NCBI RefSeq assembly: GCF_017355785.1
Contig: NZ_JAFEWE010000004.1
Coordinates: forward strand, 372,001-436,000
DNA from: Desertivirga arenae
GTDB taxonomy: Bacteria > Bacteroidota > Bacteroidia > Sphingobacteriales > Sphingobacteriaceae
DNA length: 64,000 nucleotides
Reading direction: 5' to 3'
Below the pieces are notes generated by a model. That model was not told the origin of the DNA. It did not search any database and saw only the letters and a program-made list of their open reading frames with translations. A program made the translations under genes and the position numbers. This document shows, one piece after another, positions 16,088 to 27,426 of this stretch (positions within the stretch are counted from its first letter, which is position 1; every line of letters starts with the position of its first letter).

Positions 16088-17896
16088 GTGGCACAACCTG
16101 GTATTATCGGAGAACAAGAATTTGCGAGATTAATCAGCACTCAGGATAATTTTTCCGCGCTGGACTTGCAAACTATTGAAAGATTAATTGCAAGGTACCC
16201 CTATTGCCAGGCCTTTTACTATGTTAAGGCTGCCGCTTTAAAAAGATTAAGGTCTGAAGATCTGGATGCGAATTTGCAGCTGTCTTCAGCCTACAGCGGT
16301 AATAGAGAGTTACTTTTCAGATATGTAGAAAAATCAGGGGAGCTTCAAAGGTTATTTTTTGCGCCTCTTTCTGAAGAACCAACTGAAACTTCTGCACTAC
16401 TTTCTCTTTCTGAATTATCAGACTACGGTGATCTATCATCCGCCGATTCAGAAAATATACAAAATGAGGAGCACTTGCCTGGGAATGTGGCGGTTGAGCA
16501 GGAAGAACAGGAAGCAGATGTTGATGATGACGGTACTTTGACTTTGTTGGCTGATTCTATTCCCCCGGATAATGAAATTTCTGGAAGTGATTGCATCCAG
16601 GTTGCACCAGATGATGCGGTAGTTGAGGAAATAGCAGATGATGAAACAGGAGGTGAGGAGGAGTTAGAGGCTCCGGCAATCGGAGAAAGAGAAGTTGACC
16701 CTGAACTTCAGCTTTTGAACGAGGAGGAGCCCGCACATAGTGAAGTGGTGGACATCCATGCCGAAGTTCAAGATGCAGCTGATCCTGGACAGTCAATAGT
16801 TGATGATGATTATCAGGCTTCTCAAGACATTGATGAGGAGGTTTTTGAAGAAATATCTGAGGTGAATGAGCTTGATACCTCTCCTGTTTATCAGGAACAA
16901 GAATTGGAGGCAGACACTGATCTTGTAAAGGAGGAGGAAGAAGAGAATTATGCCCTTTCATCAAATGAGAGTTCAACCTCAATCTCCTTAGATGTTACTC
17001 CGGTTGTTATTGCTCCGCTTATAGTTCCAACCATAGGCACCGATATTGAAACAGTAATACCAGATCTTGATCTTCCGGATTTTTCTGACTATAAAGAAGA
17101 AGTAATTGAAGACCAGGAGGAGGAGTTCCATGTAGAACATGCAGAGGATCAACTTCCGGTTGAGGAAGTAAGTGCCTCCGCTGAAGAAATTCCGCAGGAA
17201 AGACTTATCGTAGACAGCATTGCGGCCAAAGATTATTTTGTTTTTGATCGCTCTGTTGCCGATCCGTTAAAACAAGAAAACCGGGAGACAAGAGAGCCCG
17301 TCTTAACTGAGCCGGTTGCAGAGTTTGTACCACCAGTTGCAGCGCAGGCAAATGAGTATAAATTGGTCGAGCCAGAGAAGGAACAGGATGACGTTTCAAA
17401 GTATGACGATGATACTTTGCCTTTCACTTTCCGGTGGTGGCTTCATAAGACCAGAAAGGAATATGATATAAATTATCAGCCTTATATTTCTTCCCATAAA
17501 ATGACTGCCGCTGCCCCTGTAGACACCGCATTAAATCAGCAGATCATTGAAAGTATCTTCCATGCACAGCCTGAATTGAATACTTTTCCTGAGGAACCTC
17601 AGATAAGCTATTCGCTTTCCGGCAAGAAGAGGGAGGATGCACTTATAGAACGTTTCATAACTGAGGAGCCCCACATCAAGCCTCCTCCTGCTAATAAATT
17701 AGATACAGAAAATAAAGCAAAGAAAAGTTCTGAAGATAATCTGGACCTGGTTTCTGAGACTTTGGCTAAAATCTATATTGATCAAATGCTTTTTCACAAA
17801 GCGATAGATACTTACAAAAAATTAAGTTTGAAATTCCCAGAAAAAAGCACGTACTTTGCCGCTCAAATTTCTGAATTAGAAAAGAAAATCAATTAA
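16088..17896 (+). CDS. Large acidic protein with C-terminal TPR-like motif, function unknown
   Basis: A 602-residue protein from a GTG start at 16088 (the codon before it in frame is a stop). It has three parts: an N-terminal helical region (about 1-90) with RYPYCQAFYYVKAAALKRL, a long disordered stretch (about 100-400) extremely rich in Glu and Asp with many EEE and DDD runs, and a C-terminal region with a TPR-like helix pair (about 550-602, YIDQMLFHKAIDTYKKLSLKFPEKS). There is no signal peptide or membrane helix, so it should be cytoplasmic. It lies between lptE and secG. I do not assign a function; the neighbours hint at envelope biogenesis or secretion. Confidence 0.75.
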   Translation: MAQPGIIGEQEFARLISTQDNFSALDLQTIERLIARYPYCQAFYYVKAAALKRLRSEDLDANLQLSSAYSGNRELLFRYVEKSGELQRLFFAPLSEEPTETSALLSLSELSDYGDLSSADSENIQNEEHLPGNVAVEQEEQEADVDDDGTLTLLADSIPPDNEISGSDCIQVAPDDAVVEEIADDETGGEEELEAPAIGEREVDPELQLLNEEEPAHSEVVDIHAEVQDAADPGQSIVDDDYQASQDIDEEVFEEISEVNELDTSPVYQEQELEADTDLVKEEEEENYALSSNESSTSISLDVTPVVIAPLIVPTIGTDIETVIPDLDLPDFSDYKEEVIEDQEEEFHVEHAEDQLPVEEVSASAEEIPQERLIVDSIAAKDYFVFDRSVADPLKQENRETREPVLTEPVAEFVPPVAAQANEYKLVEPEKEQDDVSKYDDDTLPFTFRWWLHKTRKEYDINYQPYISSHKMTAAAPVDTALNQQIIESIFHAQPELNTFPEEPQISYSLSGKKREDALIERFITEEPHIKPPPANKLDTENKAKKSSEDNLDLVSETLAKIYIDQMLFHKAIDTYKKLSLKFPEKSTYFAAQISELEKKIN

Positions 17897-17907
17897 ATAC
17901 AGAAGAT

Positions 17908-18240
17908 ATGTTTTACGTACTTATCGTTATAGCAATTGTTATTTGTGTAGTTCTTGGCCTGTTTATTCTTATACAGGAGCCAAAGGGTGGAGGCTTATCT
18001 TCTGGGTTTGCTGGTTCAAACAATATTATGGGAGTTCAACGTACATCTGATATCCTTGAAAAAGGTACCTGGGTATTAGTTATTTCTCTAATGGTAGTTG
18101 TTTTAATGATAAACGTAGTTATTCCGAAAGCTGGTGCAGGATCAGGTTCAGAAGAATTACAGAATCAGATCAAAGCTCCTGCTACTACTGCTCCAATCGC
18201 TCCAGCTTTTCCAAAAGCTACAGATACAACTAAGAAATAA
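17908..18240 (+). CDS. secG: Preprotein translocase subunit SecG
   Basis: SecG is a small accessory subunit of the SecYEG channel. The 110-residue product has two membrane helices (about 2-22 and 53-73) joined by the conserved loop IQEPKGGGLSSGFAGSNNIMG, and a low-complexity Ala/Pro/Thr C-terminal tail. The length and loop are diagnostic. It starts 11 bases after the acidic protein gene and is followed by a terminator, so it ends the operon that begins near miaB. secA is also in this window, about 3.6 kb downstream. Confidence 0.95.
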   Translation: MFYVLIVIAIVICVVLGLFILIQEPKGGGLSSGFAGSNNIMGVQRTSDILEKGTWVLVISLMVVVLMINVVIPKAGAGSGSEELQNQIKAPATTAPIAPAFPKATDTTKK

Positions 18241-18269
18241 TATTAGATATTTTATCAACCGAATAAGCC

Positions 18270-18298
18270 AGGGTCTTCTGAAAAGAAGGCCCTTTTTT
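18270..18298 (+). terminator. Intrinsic terminator after secG
   Basis: A 10-bp stem with one G-T pair (18270-18279 with 18284-18293), loop gaaa, followed by a T-rich tail. Confidence 0.75.
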
Positions 18299-18303
18299 GT
18301 TGT

Positions 18304-18328
18304 CTGACAATCCACTGACAAGCTGACA
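18304..18328. repeat. Three direct CTGACA repeats upstream of groES
   Basis: CTGACA occurs at 18304-18309, 18315-18320 and 18323-18328, between the secG terminator and groES. The spacing (11 and 8 bases) suggests a possible regulator site, but that is inference. No CIRCE-like inverted repeat is found in the groES leader. Confidence 0.35.
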
Positions 18329-18468
18329 TCCCTACATTAAATGCTGGTTAACGAAGTATTAAAGGAGGTGAAAAATTGACAAGGTGTACGGCAAAAATTG
18401 CAGTAATTAGGCTTTGGCATAATAAGTGACGGTTAGCGAACAGAAAATAAAATATACATATTTAAACT

Positions 18469-18744
18469 ATGGCATTAAATATTAAACCGATCGCAGATAG
18501 AGTAGTAGTTGAAGCTGCTCCTGCAGAAGAAAAAACAGCATCAGGTATCTATATCCCTGACACAGCTAAAGAGAAACCTCAAAGAGGAACTGTAGTTGCC
18601 GTTGGTGATGGCAAAAAAGATGAGCCTTTAACTGTTAAAGTTGGTGACCAAGTTTTATATGGCAAATATGCCGGTACTGAAATTACCTATGATGGTAGAG
18701 AGTACTTAATTATGCGTGAGGCTGACATTTACGCAGTTCTTTAA
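18469..18744 (+). CDS. groES: Co-chaperonin GroES
   Basis: GroES caps the GroEL ring during protein folding. At 91 residues the protein is full length. It starts with [26 protein letters not shown]-type sequence, contains the mobile loop around residues 16-32, and has the conserved [14 protein letters not shown] and YLIMREADI blocks. A leader of about 230 bases separates it from secG, and groEL follows after 100 bases, so the two form the usual heat-shock pair. No HrcA/CIRCE site is visible. Confidence 0.97.
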   Translation: MALNIKPIADRVVVEAAPAEEKTASGIYIPDTAKEKPQRGTVVAVGDGKKDEPLTVKVGDQVLYGKYAGTEITYDGREYLIMREADIYAVL

Positions 18745-18786
18745 TCTAATGACAGAAGGATTGAAGGAATGAAGGGTTGATTCTAT

Positions 18787-18811
18787 CATTCATTCATTCA
18801 CTCATTCACTT
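18787..18811. repeat. CATT/CACT tetranucleotide microsatellite between groES and groEL
   Basis: The spacer holds an imperfect run of CATT units (cattcattcattcactcatt), preceded by a partly complementary gaatgaag-type stretch near 18767, which could form a weak hairpin. Slippage could vary the spacer length. Confidence 0.5.
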
Positions 18812-18841
18812 ATTCAAACTCATCATTAATTCATTTATTAA

Positions 18842-20482
<1,641 letters not shown>

Positions 20483-20502
20483 GATCATAAAGCTTTAAAT
20501 AT

Positions 20503-20536
20503 AAAAAGCCCCGGAGCATTGCTCCGGGGCTTTTTT
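20503..20536 (+). terminator. Strong intrinsic terminator of groESL
   Basis: A perfect 15-bp stem (20503-20517 with 20521-20535) closes a three-base loop (att) and runs into six T. Confidence 0.92.
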
Positions 20537-20587
20537 GTTGGAAAAAACCTTTGTTCAAAATAGTACCTGATTTTCTTTGAGTTTATA

Positions 20588-20698
20588 TTGATTCAATAGT
20601 AAGTCTGTAGTGAGTCCATACTTTTTAGAGTTTTTACGGACTCACTACAGACTCATTATGGACTCACTATGGACTTATCATTAACTCTACTGAATCAA
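20588..20698. repeat. Long imperfect palindrome with 11-bp tandem repeats
   Basis: The gap 20483-20823 (341 bases) holds, after the groEL terminator, a large inverted repeat. The core arms are perfect 16-mers: agtctgtagtgagtcc at 20602-20617 and its complement at 20638-20653. An outer pair, ttgattcaatag (20588-20599) and ctactgaatcaa (20687-20698), pairs with one mismatch. The right side contains four imperfect tandem 11-mers based on ggactcactat from 20638 to about 20681. There is no T-run. It may be a MITE-like or REP-like repeat or a regulatory element; I cannot tell which. The rest of the gap shows no gene. Confidence 0.75.
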
Positions 20699-20823
20699 GG
20701 TACCCATTTGTAGGAGGGCGATTTTCATCTTTTAGCTTCTGATTGTATGTTCGTTCTCATAATTCAAACATTGTTTTCGTTAATTTGTCATTCATACCTT
20801 TAATACAAATATCAGATCCTTAA

Positions 20824-21624
20824 ATGGCACAAGTACCCGCAGATAATCGTCCTCTGGAGCAAAGAGCAATAGATTTCATTACTAATCATGGTCCCGATTT
20901 CCTCAGTGCGCTTGTGGTACTGGTCGTTGGTTTGTGGCTGATTAAGATCGCTAGAAGGTTACTCGCGACAGCGATGGAGAAGCGGGAGCTGGACCCGTCT
21001 TTGCAGCCCTTTTTAAAAAGCATTATTATTATATCTCTCCAGGTCCTGTTGATTATTTGTGTAATGCAGATTGCTGGCTTGCAATTAACGATCTTTACGA
21101 CGGTAATCGGAGCATTTGGTGTTGCAGCCGGTCTTGCTCTATCCGGAACTTTGCAGAACTTCGCAAGCGGTGTTCTAATCCTGATTCTCAAGCCCTTTCG
21201 TGTTGGTGATAATATTATTGCTCAGGGGCAGGAAGGAACGGTTCATTCCATCGAGATCTTTTATACTGTGGTGACTACTTTTGACAATAAGACAGTTATT
21301 ATTCCGAATAGCAAGTTATCGAACGAGATTATCATAAATACCAGCCGTGAGGGTAAACGCAGGCTCGATGTGGAAATAAAGGTTGGGTATAGTACAGATT
21401 TCAAAATGATCTACCCGGTAGTTGAAGATACCCTTAAGGAGTTCGGGGGCATTATGCCATCTCCGGCACCACGTATAGGAGTGGGAACCTTAGAAGGCGA
21501 CGGCTATAAAGTATTGCTAAATGTATGGGTGCCCGCACATGGATTCACAGATATGAAGCTCAAGATTCAGGAAAGGTTGATTGATAAAATTAAGACGGCC
21601 GAGATCAAACTGCCCGGCATGTAA
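20824..21624 (+). CDS. Small-conductance mechanosensitive channel (MscS family)
   Basis: A 266-residue protein with three N-terminal membrane helices and the MscS beta domain. The pore helix GAFGVAAGLALSGTLQNFAS (about 99-118) is the family's hallmark, followed by ILKPFRVGDNI and the VTTFDNKTVIIPNSKL block. Such channels open under membrane tension to release solutes at osmotic downshock. The length is close to that of E. coli MscS. The gene is flanked by the palindromic repeat and by a 194-bp gap before secA, so it looks monocistronic. Confidence 0.95.
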   Translation: MAQVPADNRPLEQRAIDFITNHGPDFLSALVVLVVGLWLIKIARRLLATAMEKRELDPSLQPFLKSIIIISLQVLLIICVMQIAGLQLTIFTTVIGAFGVAAGLALSGTLQNFASGVLILILKPFRVGDNIIAQGQEGTVHSIEIFYTVVTTFDNKTVIIPNSKLSNEIIINTSREGKRRLDVEIKVGYSTDFKMIYPVVEDTLKEFGGIMPSPAPRIGVGTLEGDGYKVLLNVWVPAHGFTDMKLKIQERLIDKIKTAEIKLPGM

Positions 21625-21655
21625 GACTAAACTTATTCTATCACAGGCAAAATTC

Positions 21656-21688
21656 TTGTCATTTTTTAACGTTAAAGTATATAATTTG
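21656..21688 (+). promoter_or_regulatory. Candidate promoter of secA
   Basis: TTGTCA (21656-21661) is followed after 18 bases by TATAAT running into TTG (21680-21688). This reads both as a sigma-70-like promoter and as a near match to TAnnTTTG. It implies a leader of about 125 bases. Confidence 0.4.
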
Positions 21689-21818
21689 GCGTAATTAATT
21701 TTTGGGCTTCAAATACTTATAATTCATTTATTAATCTAATTTTGCAATCCATGCCATAATGGCTTAAAAGTGCTGATGGCGTAGTTGTTGCTGAATAAGG
21801 ATTTTTACAGAAATAATC

Positions 21819-24800
21819 ATGTTAGGATTTTTAAATAAAATATTCGGAAGTAAATCTGAACGCGATATAAAGCAGATACAACCTATAGTTGAACAGATTA
21901 AAGCTGAATATGCAAAGCTTATCAATATTAGCGATGATGAGTTGAGAAACCGGACTTTTGAATTTAAAGCTCGTATCGCCGACGCTTTGGCTTCAATAGA
22001 TAAAGAGGTAGAAGAGCTAAAAGCTAAAGCGGAAGACACGTCAGATATTCACGAAAAGACTGAAATATATGACGAGGTAGACCGACTTGGTAAGGAAAGA
22101 GATAAGGAGCTGGAGAAAGTGCTTATGGAGATACTTCCTCAGGCTTTTGCTGTTGTTAAGGAAACTGCCCGTCGTTTTACAGAAAATAAAACGATCCAGG
22201 TTACTGCAACAGACTTCGATCGTGAGTTAGCAGCAAGAAAACCTAACGTTAAAATAGAAGGCGATAAAGCAATACACCATAACACCTGGATCGCTGCGGG
22301 TAATGAAGTTACCTGGAATATGATCCACTACGATGTTCAGCTGATAGGTGGTATCGTATTGCATCAGGGTAAGATCTCTGAAATGGCTACGGGTGAGGGT
22401 AAGACATTAGTAGGAACACTTCCTGCTTACCTGAACGCTCTGTCTGGACAAGGTGTACATATCGTAACCGTGAATGACTATCTTGCTCGTCGTGACTCTG
22501 AATGGAATGGTCCCTTGTTCGAGTTTCACGGTTTAACTGTTGATTGTATCGATAAGCACCAGCCAAATTCTGAGCAACGCCGTAAAGCGTACATGGCAGA
22601 TATTATCTTCGGTACGAACAATGAATTCGGCTTCGATTACCTGAGGGATAACATGACCAATACACCTGAGAGCTTAGTTCAGCGTAAGTTGCATTTTGCC
22701 ATGGTGGATGAGGTAGATTCAGTGTTGATTGATGATGCCCGTACTCCTTTGATTATTTCTGGTCCTGTTCCACGTGGCGATGAGCATGAATTTTATGTTT
22801 TAAAACCAAGGATCGAGCGTTTGGTAAACGCTCAGAAAAATTATATTACTTCAGTTTTAAATGAGGCCAAGAAGCAAATCAACGAAGGAAAAACCTCAGC
22901 AACAGATGGTGGTTTAGCTTTATTCCGTGCATTCCGTGGTTTGCCTAAAAACAAGGCCCTGATTAAGTTCTTAAGCGAACCGGGAGTTAAGCAAATCCTG
23001 ACTAAGACAGAGAATTATTATATCCAGGATCATGGAAGGGAGATGCCCAAAGCTGACGCTGAATTATTCTTCGTGATCGATGAGAAACATAATTCTGTTG
23101 AGCTAACTGAAAAGGGTATTGAGCTGATCACAGCATCGGGTGAAGATGCGCATTTCTTTGTAATGCCAGATGTTGGTTCTGAGATCGCTGAAATAGAGAA
23201 ATCTAATCTTCCTGCGGAAGAAAAAATTGCAAGGAAAGATGAGTTAATGCGTGATTTCTCTATCAAGTCTGAGCGTATCCACTCTGTAAATCAACTTTTA
23301 AAAGCATATACTTTATTTGAGCGTGATGTCGAGTACATTATCGATGAAGGTAAGGTTAAAATTGTAGACGAGCAGACTGGCCGTATCATGGATGGCCGCC
23401 GTTACTCTGATGGTCTCCATCAGGCAATTGAGGCTAAAGAAAACGTGAAGGTTGAGGATGCTACTCAAACTTACGCGACGATCACTCTTCAAAATTACTT
23501 CAGAATGTACCATAAGCTGGCTGGTATGACCGGTACAGCTACTACTGAGGCTGGAGAGCTTTGGCAGATCTATAAATTAGACGTTGTCGAGATTCCAACG
23601 AACGTTGAGAAGAAACGTAAGGACATGGAGGATAAGGTGTATCGTACCATGCGTGAGAAGTATAATGCAGTAGTTGAAGAAATTACAGCACTAACTCAAG
23701 CAGGAAGGCCAGTTCTGGTAGGTACAACTTCGGTTGAGATCTCTGAATTGTTAAGCCGTATGCTTAAACTTCGAGGGATTAAGCACAACGTGTTAAATGC
23801 GAAATTGCATCAGCGTGAGGCTGACATCGTAGCTGAAGCGGGCCAGGCAGGTACAGTTACGATTGCCACCAACATGGCTGGTCGTGGTACCGACATTAAG
23901 TTAGGAGCTGGCGTTAAAGAAGCTGGAGGTCTGGCCATCGTAGGAACAGAGCGTCATGAGTCCCGTCGTGTAGACAGGCAGTTGCGCGGTCGTGCGGGAC
24001 GTCAGGGAGATCCAGGTTCCTCTCAGTTCTTTGTATCGCTTGAGGATAACCTAATGCGTTTATTTGGATCTGAAAGGATATCGAATATAATGCTTCGTAT
24101 GGGAATTGAAGAAGGGGAAGTGATCCAGCATTCAATGATCACCAAGTCCATCGAGCGTGCACAACGGAAGGTGGAAGAGAATAACTTCGGTATCCGTAAG
24201 CGTTTGCTGGAGTATGACGACGTAATGAATTCTCAGCGGACGGTAGTCTACGCGAAACGTAAGAACGCTTTATTTGGAGAGCGACTTTCTGTTGATATAA
24301 ATAACACTATTTTTGATACTGTAGAAGATGTTGTAACAGAATATAAGGAGACAAATAACTTCGAAGGATTCCAATTGGAAATGCTGAGAGTGTTCTCTTT
24401 TGATGCAGAAATTTCGGATAGAGACTTTGCTGATAATAATATTGCAAAGCTAACCGAGCTTGTTTTCTCTAAAGTTGCTGAATATTACGAGCGTAAGAAT
24501 CAGGCTATCGGTCAACAGGCGATGCCAGTGCTTACCCAGGTTTACGAAGAGCGTGGTCAGTATATAGAGAATATCATTATTCCTTTTACCGACGGTATTA
24601 GAGGAGTTCAAGTGGCAGCCAACTTAAGGAAGGCTGTAGAAAGCGGAGGTAGAGAGGTAACTACTGCATTCGAAAAAACAGTTGTTCTTGCTTTGATTGA
24701 CGACGCCTGGAAAGAACATTTACGGGATATGGACGAATTGAAGCAGTCAGTTCAGAACGCTGTGTATGAACAGAAGGATCCCTTGGTGATCTATAAGGTG

Positions 24801-25133
24801 GAGGCTTTCAATTTGTTCCGTCAAATGCTTGTATCAGTAAATAAGGATGTGGTTAGCTTCCTTTTCAGAGGAGGAATTCCGGTACAAGAATCAGAAGAAG
24901 TTCATGAAGCTCAGCCTGAACCTCAGCAGGACATGTCAAAATTAAAAGTCTCTAAGCCAGAGCTGGCTGCAGTAGATGCTTCAACAAATAATTTTTCAGA
25001 CGAATTCGAAGATACAAGAGAGTTAGAGAAACCAACTCCAGTAAGAGCAGAGCAAAAGATAGGTCGTAATGATCCCTGCCCTTGTGGAAGTGGTAAAAAA
25101 TATAAGAATTGTCATGGTGCTGGTTTAGATTAA
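21819..25133 (+). CDS. secA: Preprotein translocase ATPase SecA
   Basis: SecA drives secretory proteins through SecYEG using ATP. The product has 1104 residues, longer than the E. coli protein (901) because of insertions typical of Bacteroidota, including one around residues 345-480. Walker A is MATGEGKT (189-196), the DEAD-like box with [12 protein letters not shown] is near 300-315, and [15 protein letters not shown] marks the second helicase domain. The C-terminus (about 1082-1104) is the zinc/SecB-binding motif [18 protein letters not shown]. The amidohydrolase gene follows 6 bases after the stop. Confidence 0.98.
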   Translation: MLGFLNKIFGSKSERDIKQIQPIVEQIKAEYAKLINISDDELRNRTFEFKARIADALASIDKEVEELKAKAEDTSDIHEKTEIYDEVDRLGKERDKELEKVLMEILPQAFAVVKETARRFTENKTIQVTATDFDRELAARKPNVKIEGDKAIHHNTWIAAGNEVTWNMIHYDVQLIGGIVLHQGKISEMATGEGKTLVGTLPAYLNALSGQGVHIVTVNDYLARRDSEWNGPLFEFHGLTVDCIDKHQPNSEQRRKAYMADIIFGTNNEFGFDYLRDNMTNTPESLVQRKLHFAMVDEVDSVLIDDARTPLIISGPVPRGDEHEFYVLKPRIERLVNAQKNYITSVLNEAKKQINEGKTSATDGGLALFRAFRGLPKNKALIKFLSEPGVKQILTKTENYYIQDHGREMPKADAELFFVIDEKHNSVELTEKGIELITASGEDAHFFVMPDVGSEIAEIEKSNLPAEEKIARKDELMRDFSIKSERIHSVNQLLKAYTLFERDVEYIIDEGKVKIVDEQTGRIMDGRRYSDGLHQAIEAKENVKVEDATQTYATITLQNYFRMYHKLAGMTGTATTEAGELWQIYKLDVVEIPTNVEKKRKDMEDKVYRTMREKYNAVVEEITALTQAGRPVLVGTTSVEISELLSRMLKLRGIKHNVLNAKLHQREADIVAEAGQAGTVTIATNMAGRGTDIKLGAGVKEAGGLAIVGTERHESRRVDRQLRGRAGRQGDPGSSQFFVSLEDNLMRLFGSERISNIMLRMGIEEGEVIQHSMITKSIERAQRKVEENNFGIRKRLLEYDDVMNSQRTVVYAKRKNALFGERLSVDINNTIFDTVEDVVTEYKETNNFEGFQLEMLRVFSFDAEISDRDFADNNIAKLTELVFSKVAEYYERKNQAIGQQAMPVLTQVYEERGQYIENIIIPFTDGIRGVQVAANLRKAVESGGREVTTAFEKTVVLALIDDAWKEHLRDMDELKQSVQNAVYEQKDPLVIYKVEAFNLFRQMLVSVNKDVVSFLFRGGIPVQESEEVHEAQPEPQQDMSKLKVSKPELAAVDASTNNFSDEFEDTRELEKPTPVRAEQKIGRNDPCPCGSGKKYKNCHGAGLD

Positions 25134-25139
25134 GAATCG

Positions 25140-26324
25140 ATGCTTAAAGATAAAATCCAGGCACTTGCTCAAGATATACATGGCGATGTTGTCAAACATC
25201 GCCGCCATCTTCATGCTAATCCAGAGCTTTCCTTTGAGGAATATCAGACGTCAGCTTATATCAAGTCGGCGCTTGATGAGTTAGGTATAGAATGGACAGC
25301 TATGGCAAATACCGGCATAGTAGGCATTATTAAAGGAGCTGTTCCTTCGGAGGCGGTCGTCGCTTTGCGTGCTGATATGGATGCTTTACCAATAAAAGAA
25401 GCAAACGATGTTCCCTATCGCTCTAAGAATGAAGGAGTAATGCACGCTTGTGGCCATGATGTACACAGCTCGTCGCTCCTGGGAACAGCAAAGATCCTCC
25501 AAAGCCTTAGGTCTGACTTCGCCGGAACTATAAAACTGATTTTTCAGCCGGCAGAAGAAAAGCTTCCTGGCGGAGCAAGCTTAATGATAAAGGAAGGTGT
25601 TCTTGAGAATCCAAAGCCCCAGGCTGTGATCGGACAACATGTTATGCCTCTGATCGATGCTGGAAAAATTGGTATCCGATCTGGGAAATACATGGCTTCG
25701 ACTGATGAGCTATATGTTACTGTAACAGGTAAAGGTGGTCATGGCGCTCAACCGCAGCAGAACATAGATCCTGTAGTTATCACTTCGCATATCATCATTG
25801 CCTTACAACAGGTCGTAAGTCGTTTTGCTGATCCTAAATTGCCAACCGTTTTATCCTTTGGTAAAATAATAGCAAATGGAGCAACGAATGTAATTCCTAA
25901 CGAAGTTTATCTTGAAGGAACATTCCGCACGTTGAATGAAGAATGGCGTGCCGAAGCTCATCAAAGGATGAAAAAGATGGCAGAGGGAATTGCGGAAAGT
26001 ATGGGTGCTTCTTGTGAGTTTAAGATTGTTAACGGCTATCCATTTCTTGTGAATGAAGAAGCTTTAACGGCTCAGGTACGTGGTTTTGCTGAGAATTATT
26101 TAGGTAAAGAAAATGTAGAAGACCTGGACATCTGGATGGCTGCAGAAGACTTTGCTTACTATTCCCAGGCTGCTGATGCCTGCTTTTATCGCTTAGGTAT
26201 CCGGAATGAAGCAAGGGGAATAACCTCCTCCGTTCATACTCCTACTTTTGATATTGATGAAACTGCCCTCGCTACCAGTACCGGTTTAATGGCTTATATT
26301 GCACTTAAGCGCTTGGGGAATTAG
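25140..26324 (+). CDS. M20 family amidohydrolase (N-acyl-amino-acid hydrolase/aminoacylase type)
   Basis: A 394-residue metallohydrolase of the M20D (IAA-amino-acid hydrolase, hippurate hydrolase) group. Visible motifs are RHLHANPELSFEE at the N-terminus, LRADMDALPI with a metal aspartate, MHACGHDVHSS (about 101-111) with cysteine and histidine ligands, and FQPAEE with the catalytic glutamate. The dimerisation-domain block GKGGHGAQPQ follows. It should cleave the amide bond of N-acyl amino acids; the acyl group cannot be predicted. It lies 6 bases after secA, so it is probably co-transcribed, though no functional link is evident. Confidence 0.92.
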   Translation: MLKDKIQALAQDIHGDVVKHRRHLHANPELSFEEYQTSAYIKSALDELGIEWTAMANTGIVGIIKGAVPSEAVVALRADMDALPIKEANDVPYRSKNEGVMHACGHDVHSSSLLGTAKILQSLRSDFAGTIKLIFQPAEEKLPGGASLMIKEGVLENPKPQAVIGQHVMPLIDAGKIGIRSGKYMASTDELYVTVTGKGGHGAQPQQNIDPVVITSHIIIALQQVVSRFADPKLPTVLSFGKIIANGATNVIPNEVYLEGTFRTLNEEWRAEAHQRMKKMAEGIAESMGASCEFKIVNGYPFLVNEEALTAQVRGFAENYLGKENVEDLDIWMAAEDFAYYSQAADACFYRLGIRNEARGITSSVHTPTFDIDETALATSTGLMAYIALKRLGN

Positions 26325-26454
26325 TATAGTAGTTACCCAGGCATATATTATTACTGCTCTATTCGGATTCCTAAGCCAATAATCATTAAGGACTTGTCGC
26401 GAAACTTTTGTTCTTCTCGTTGAGGAATCGAAACATTAAATTGAAGCTTTAATT

Positions 26455-27405
26455 ATGACAAGAATTCTAGTTGTTGTCTTTTTTCTATGTGTTTGTGCGT
26501 TTTCTGGCTCTGCTCAGCAAATAAAGCGATTCAATCCCGATACAGTTATTACTATCACCCTTGATTCACCCGTTGTGATCCGTGCGGCAAGGTTAAGCAC
26601 TCAAACCTTTATCAATAAGATCCTTAATGATACGAGCTTTTATCAGGCCTTCCGGGATATGATGCATTACAGCTTTACTGCAGAAAATCGGATTTTCACC
26701 TACGATAAAAAGAACAAGGTTGAAGGTAAAATATACCGTAAGATCTATCATAACAATCAGGGGCCTTACAAGATGCAATTTCTAACTAAACAGGATAGTG
26801 GCAAGATTTTCAAAAAGAATGGTAAGTATCAACTTTATACAGTAGAGATGTTTGATTACATCTTTATGAATGCTTATAACAGCGATTTTATCGCTTCTAT
26901 GGATGCTCCGGCTGTTAAAGGTAAAGGTTCGAACGAATCATATAAGGATAAGTTGAAGACGTTAATCTTTCGTCCTGGCCATCCTATTAAAGGCATACCT
27001 TTCATTGGAAACAAGACAGCAATATTCACCCCCAACATGAGGCAGTATTATGATTATGCATTTTCTAGCGCCATGTATTTAGATACTATTCCTGTTTACC
27101 GTTTTAAGGTTAGTGTAAAGCCTGGTCTTTCCGGATGGACTAAGGACGATTTAATGATCAAGGAACTGGTTACAATATTTGACAAGAGGGACTTGCGAAT
27201 ACTTGGACGTTACATCGACATGAAATGGGATAATCTAGCTTTCGACTTTGATGTTCAAATGAATATCGAAATGGCCCCTTTCAAAAACGGTGAAACACTA
27301 CTTCCTACCAAGATCACCTATCAGGGAAACTGGGACATTGCTTTCAAAAAACAGGAAAGAGCAAGCTTTTTGATTCTTCACAAAGGGTACAAGAAGGAGA
27401 AATAG
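26455..27405 (+). CDS. Secreted conserved hypothetical protein
   Basis: A 316-residue protein with a clear Sec signal peptide (MTRILVVVFFLCVCAFSGSAQ). The mature part is basic and aromatic, with no cysteines, lipobox or transmembrane strand at the C-terminus. I see no catalytic motif. It resembles the many Bacteroidota secreted proteins in which a beta-rich body follows a TQTFINKIL-type amphipathic start, but I cannot name a family. The gene stands alone between secA/amidohydrolase and a converging gene. The start ATG is supported by the signal peptide. Confidence 0.7.
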   Translation: MTRILVVVFFLCVCAFSGSAQQIKRFNPDTVITITLDSPVVIRAARLSTQTFINKILNDTSFYQAFRDMMHYSFTAENRIFTYDKKNKVEGKIYRKIYHNNQGPYKMQFLTKQDSGKIFKKNGKYQLYTVEMFDYIFMNAYNSDFIASMDAPAVKGKGSNESYKDKLKTLIFRPGHPIKGIPFIGNKTAIFTPNMRQYYDYAFSSAMYLDTIPVYRFKVSVKPGLSGWTKDDLMIKELVTIFDKRDLRILGRYIDMKWDNLAFDFDVQMNIEMAPFKNGETLLPTKITYQGNWDIAFKKQERASFLILHKGYKKEK

Positions 27406-27426
27406 TGAAAAGCTTATTATTAATAC

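Noticed and set aside
16359-16982. Small frames inside the acidic protein gene on both strands
   Set aside because: They are shadows of the real frame, whose repeated Glu/Asp codons create open frames in other phases.
18301-18468. A CIRCE element or a sigma-54 promoter upstream of groES
   Set aside because: No inverted TTAGCACTC-type repeat is present, and the TTTGGCAT-like sequence near 18412 lacks the GC at the -12 position.
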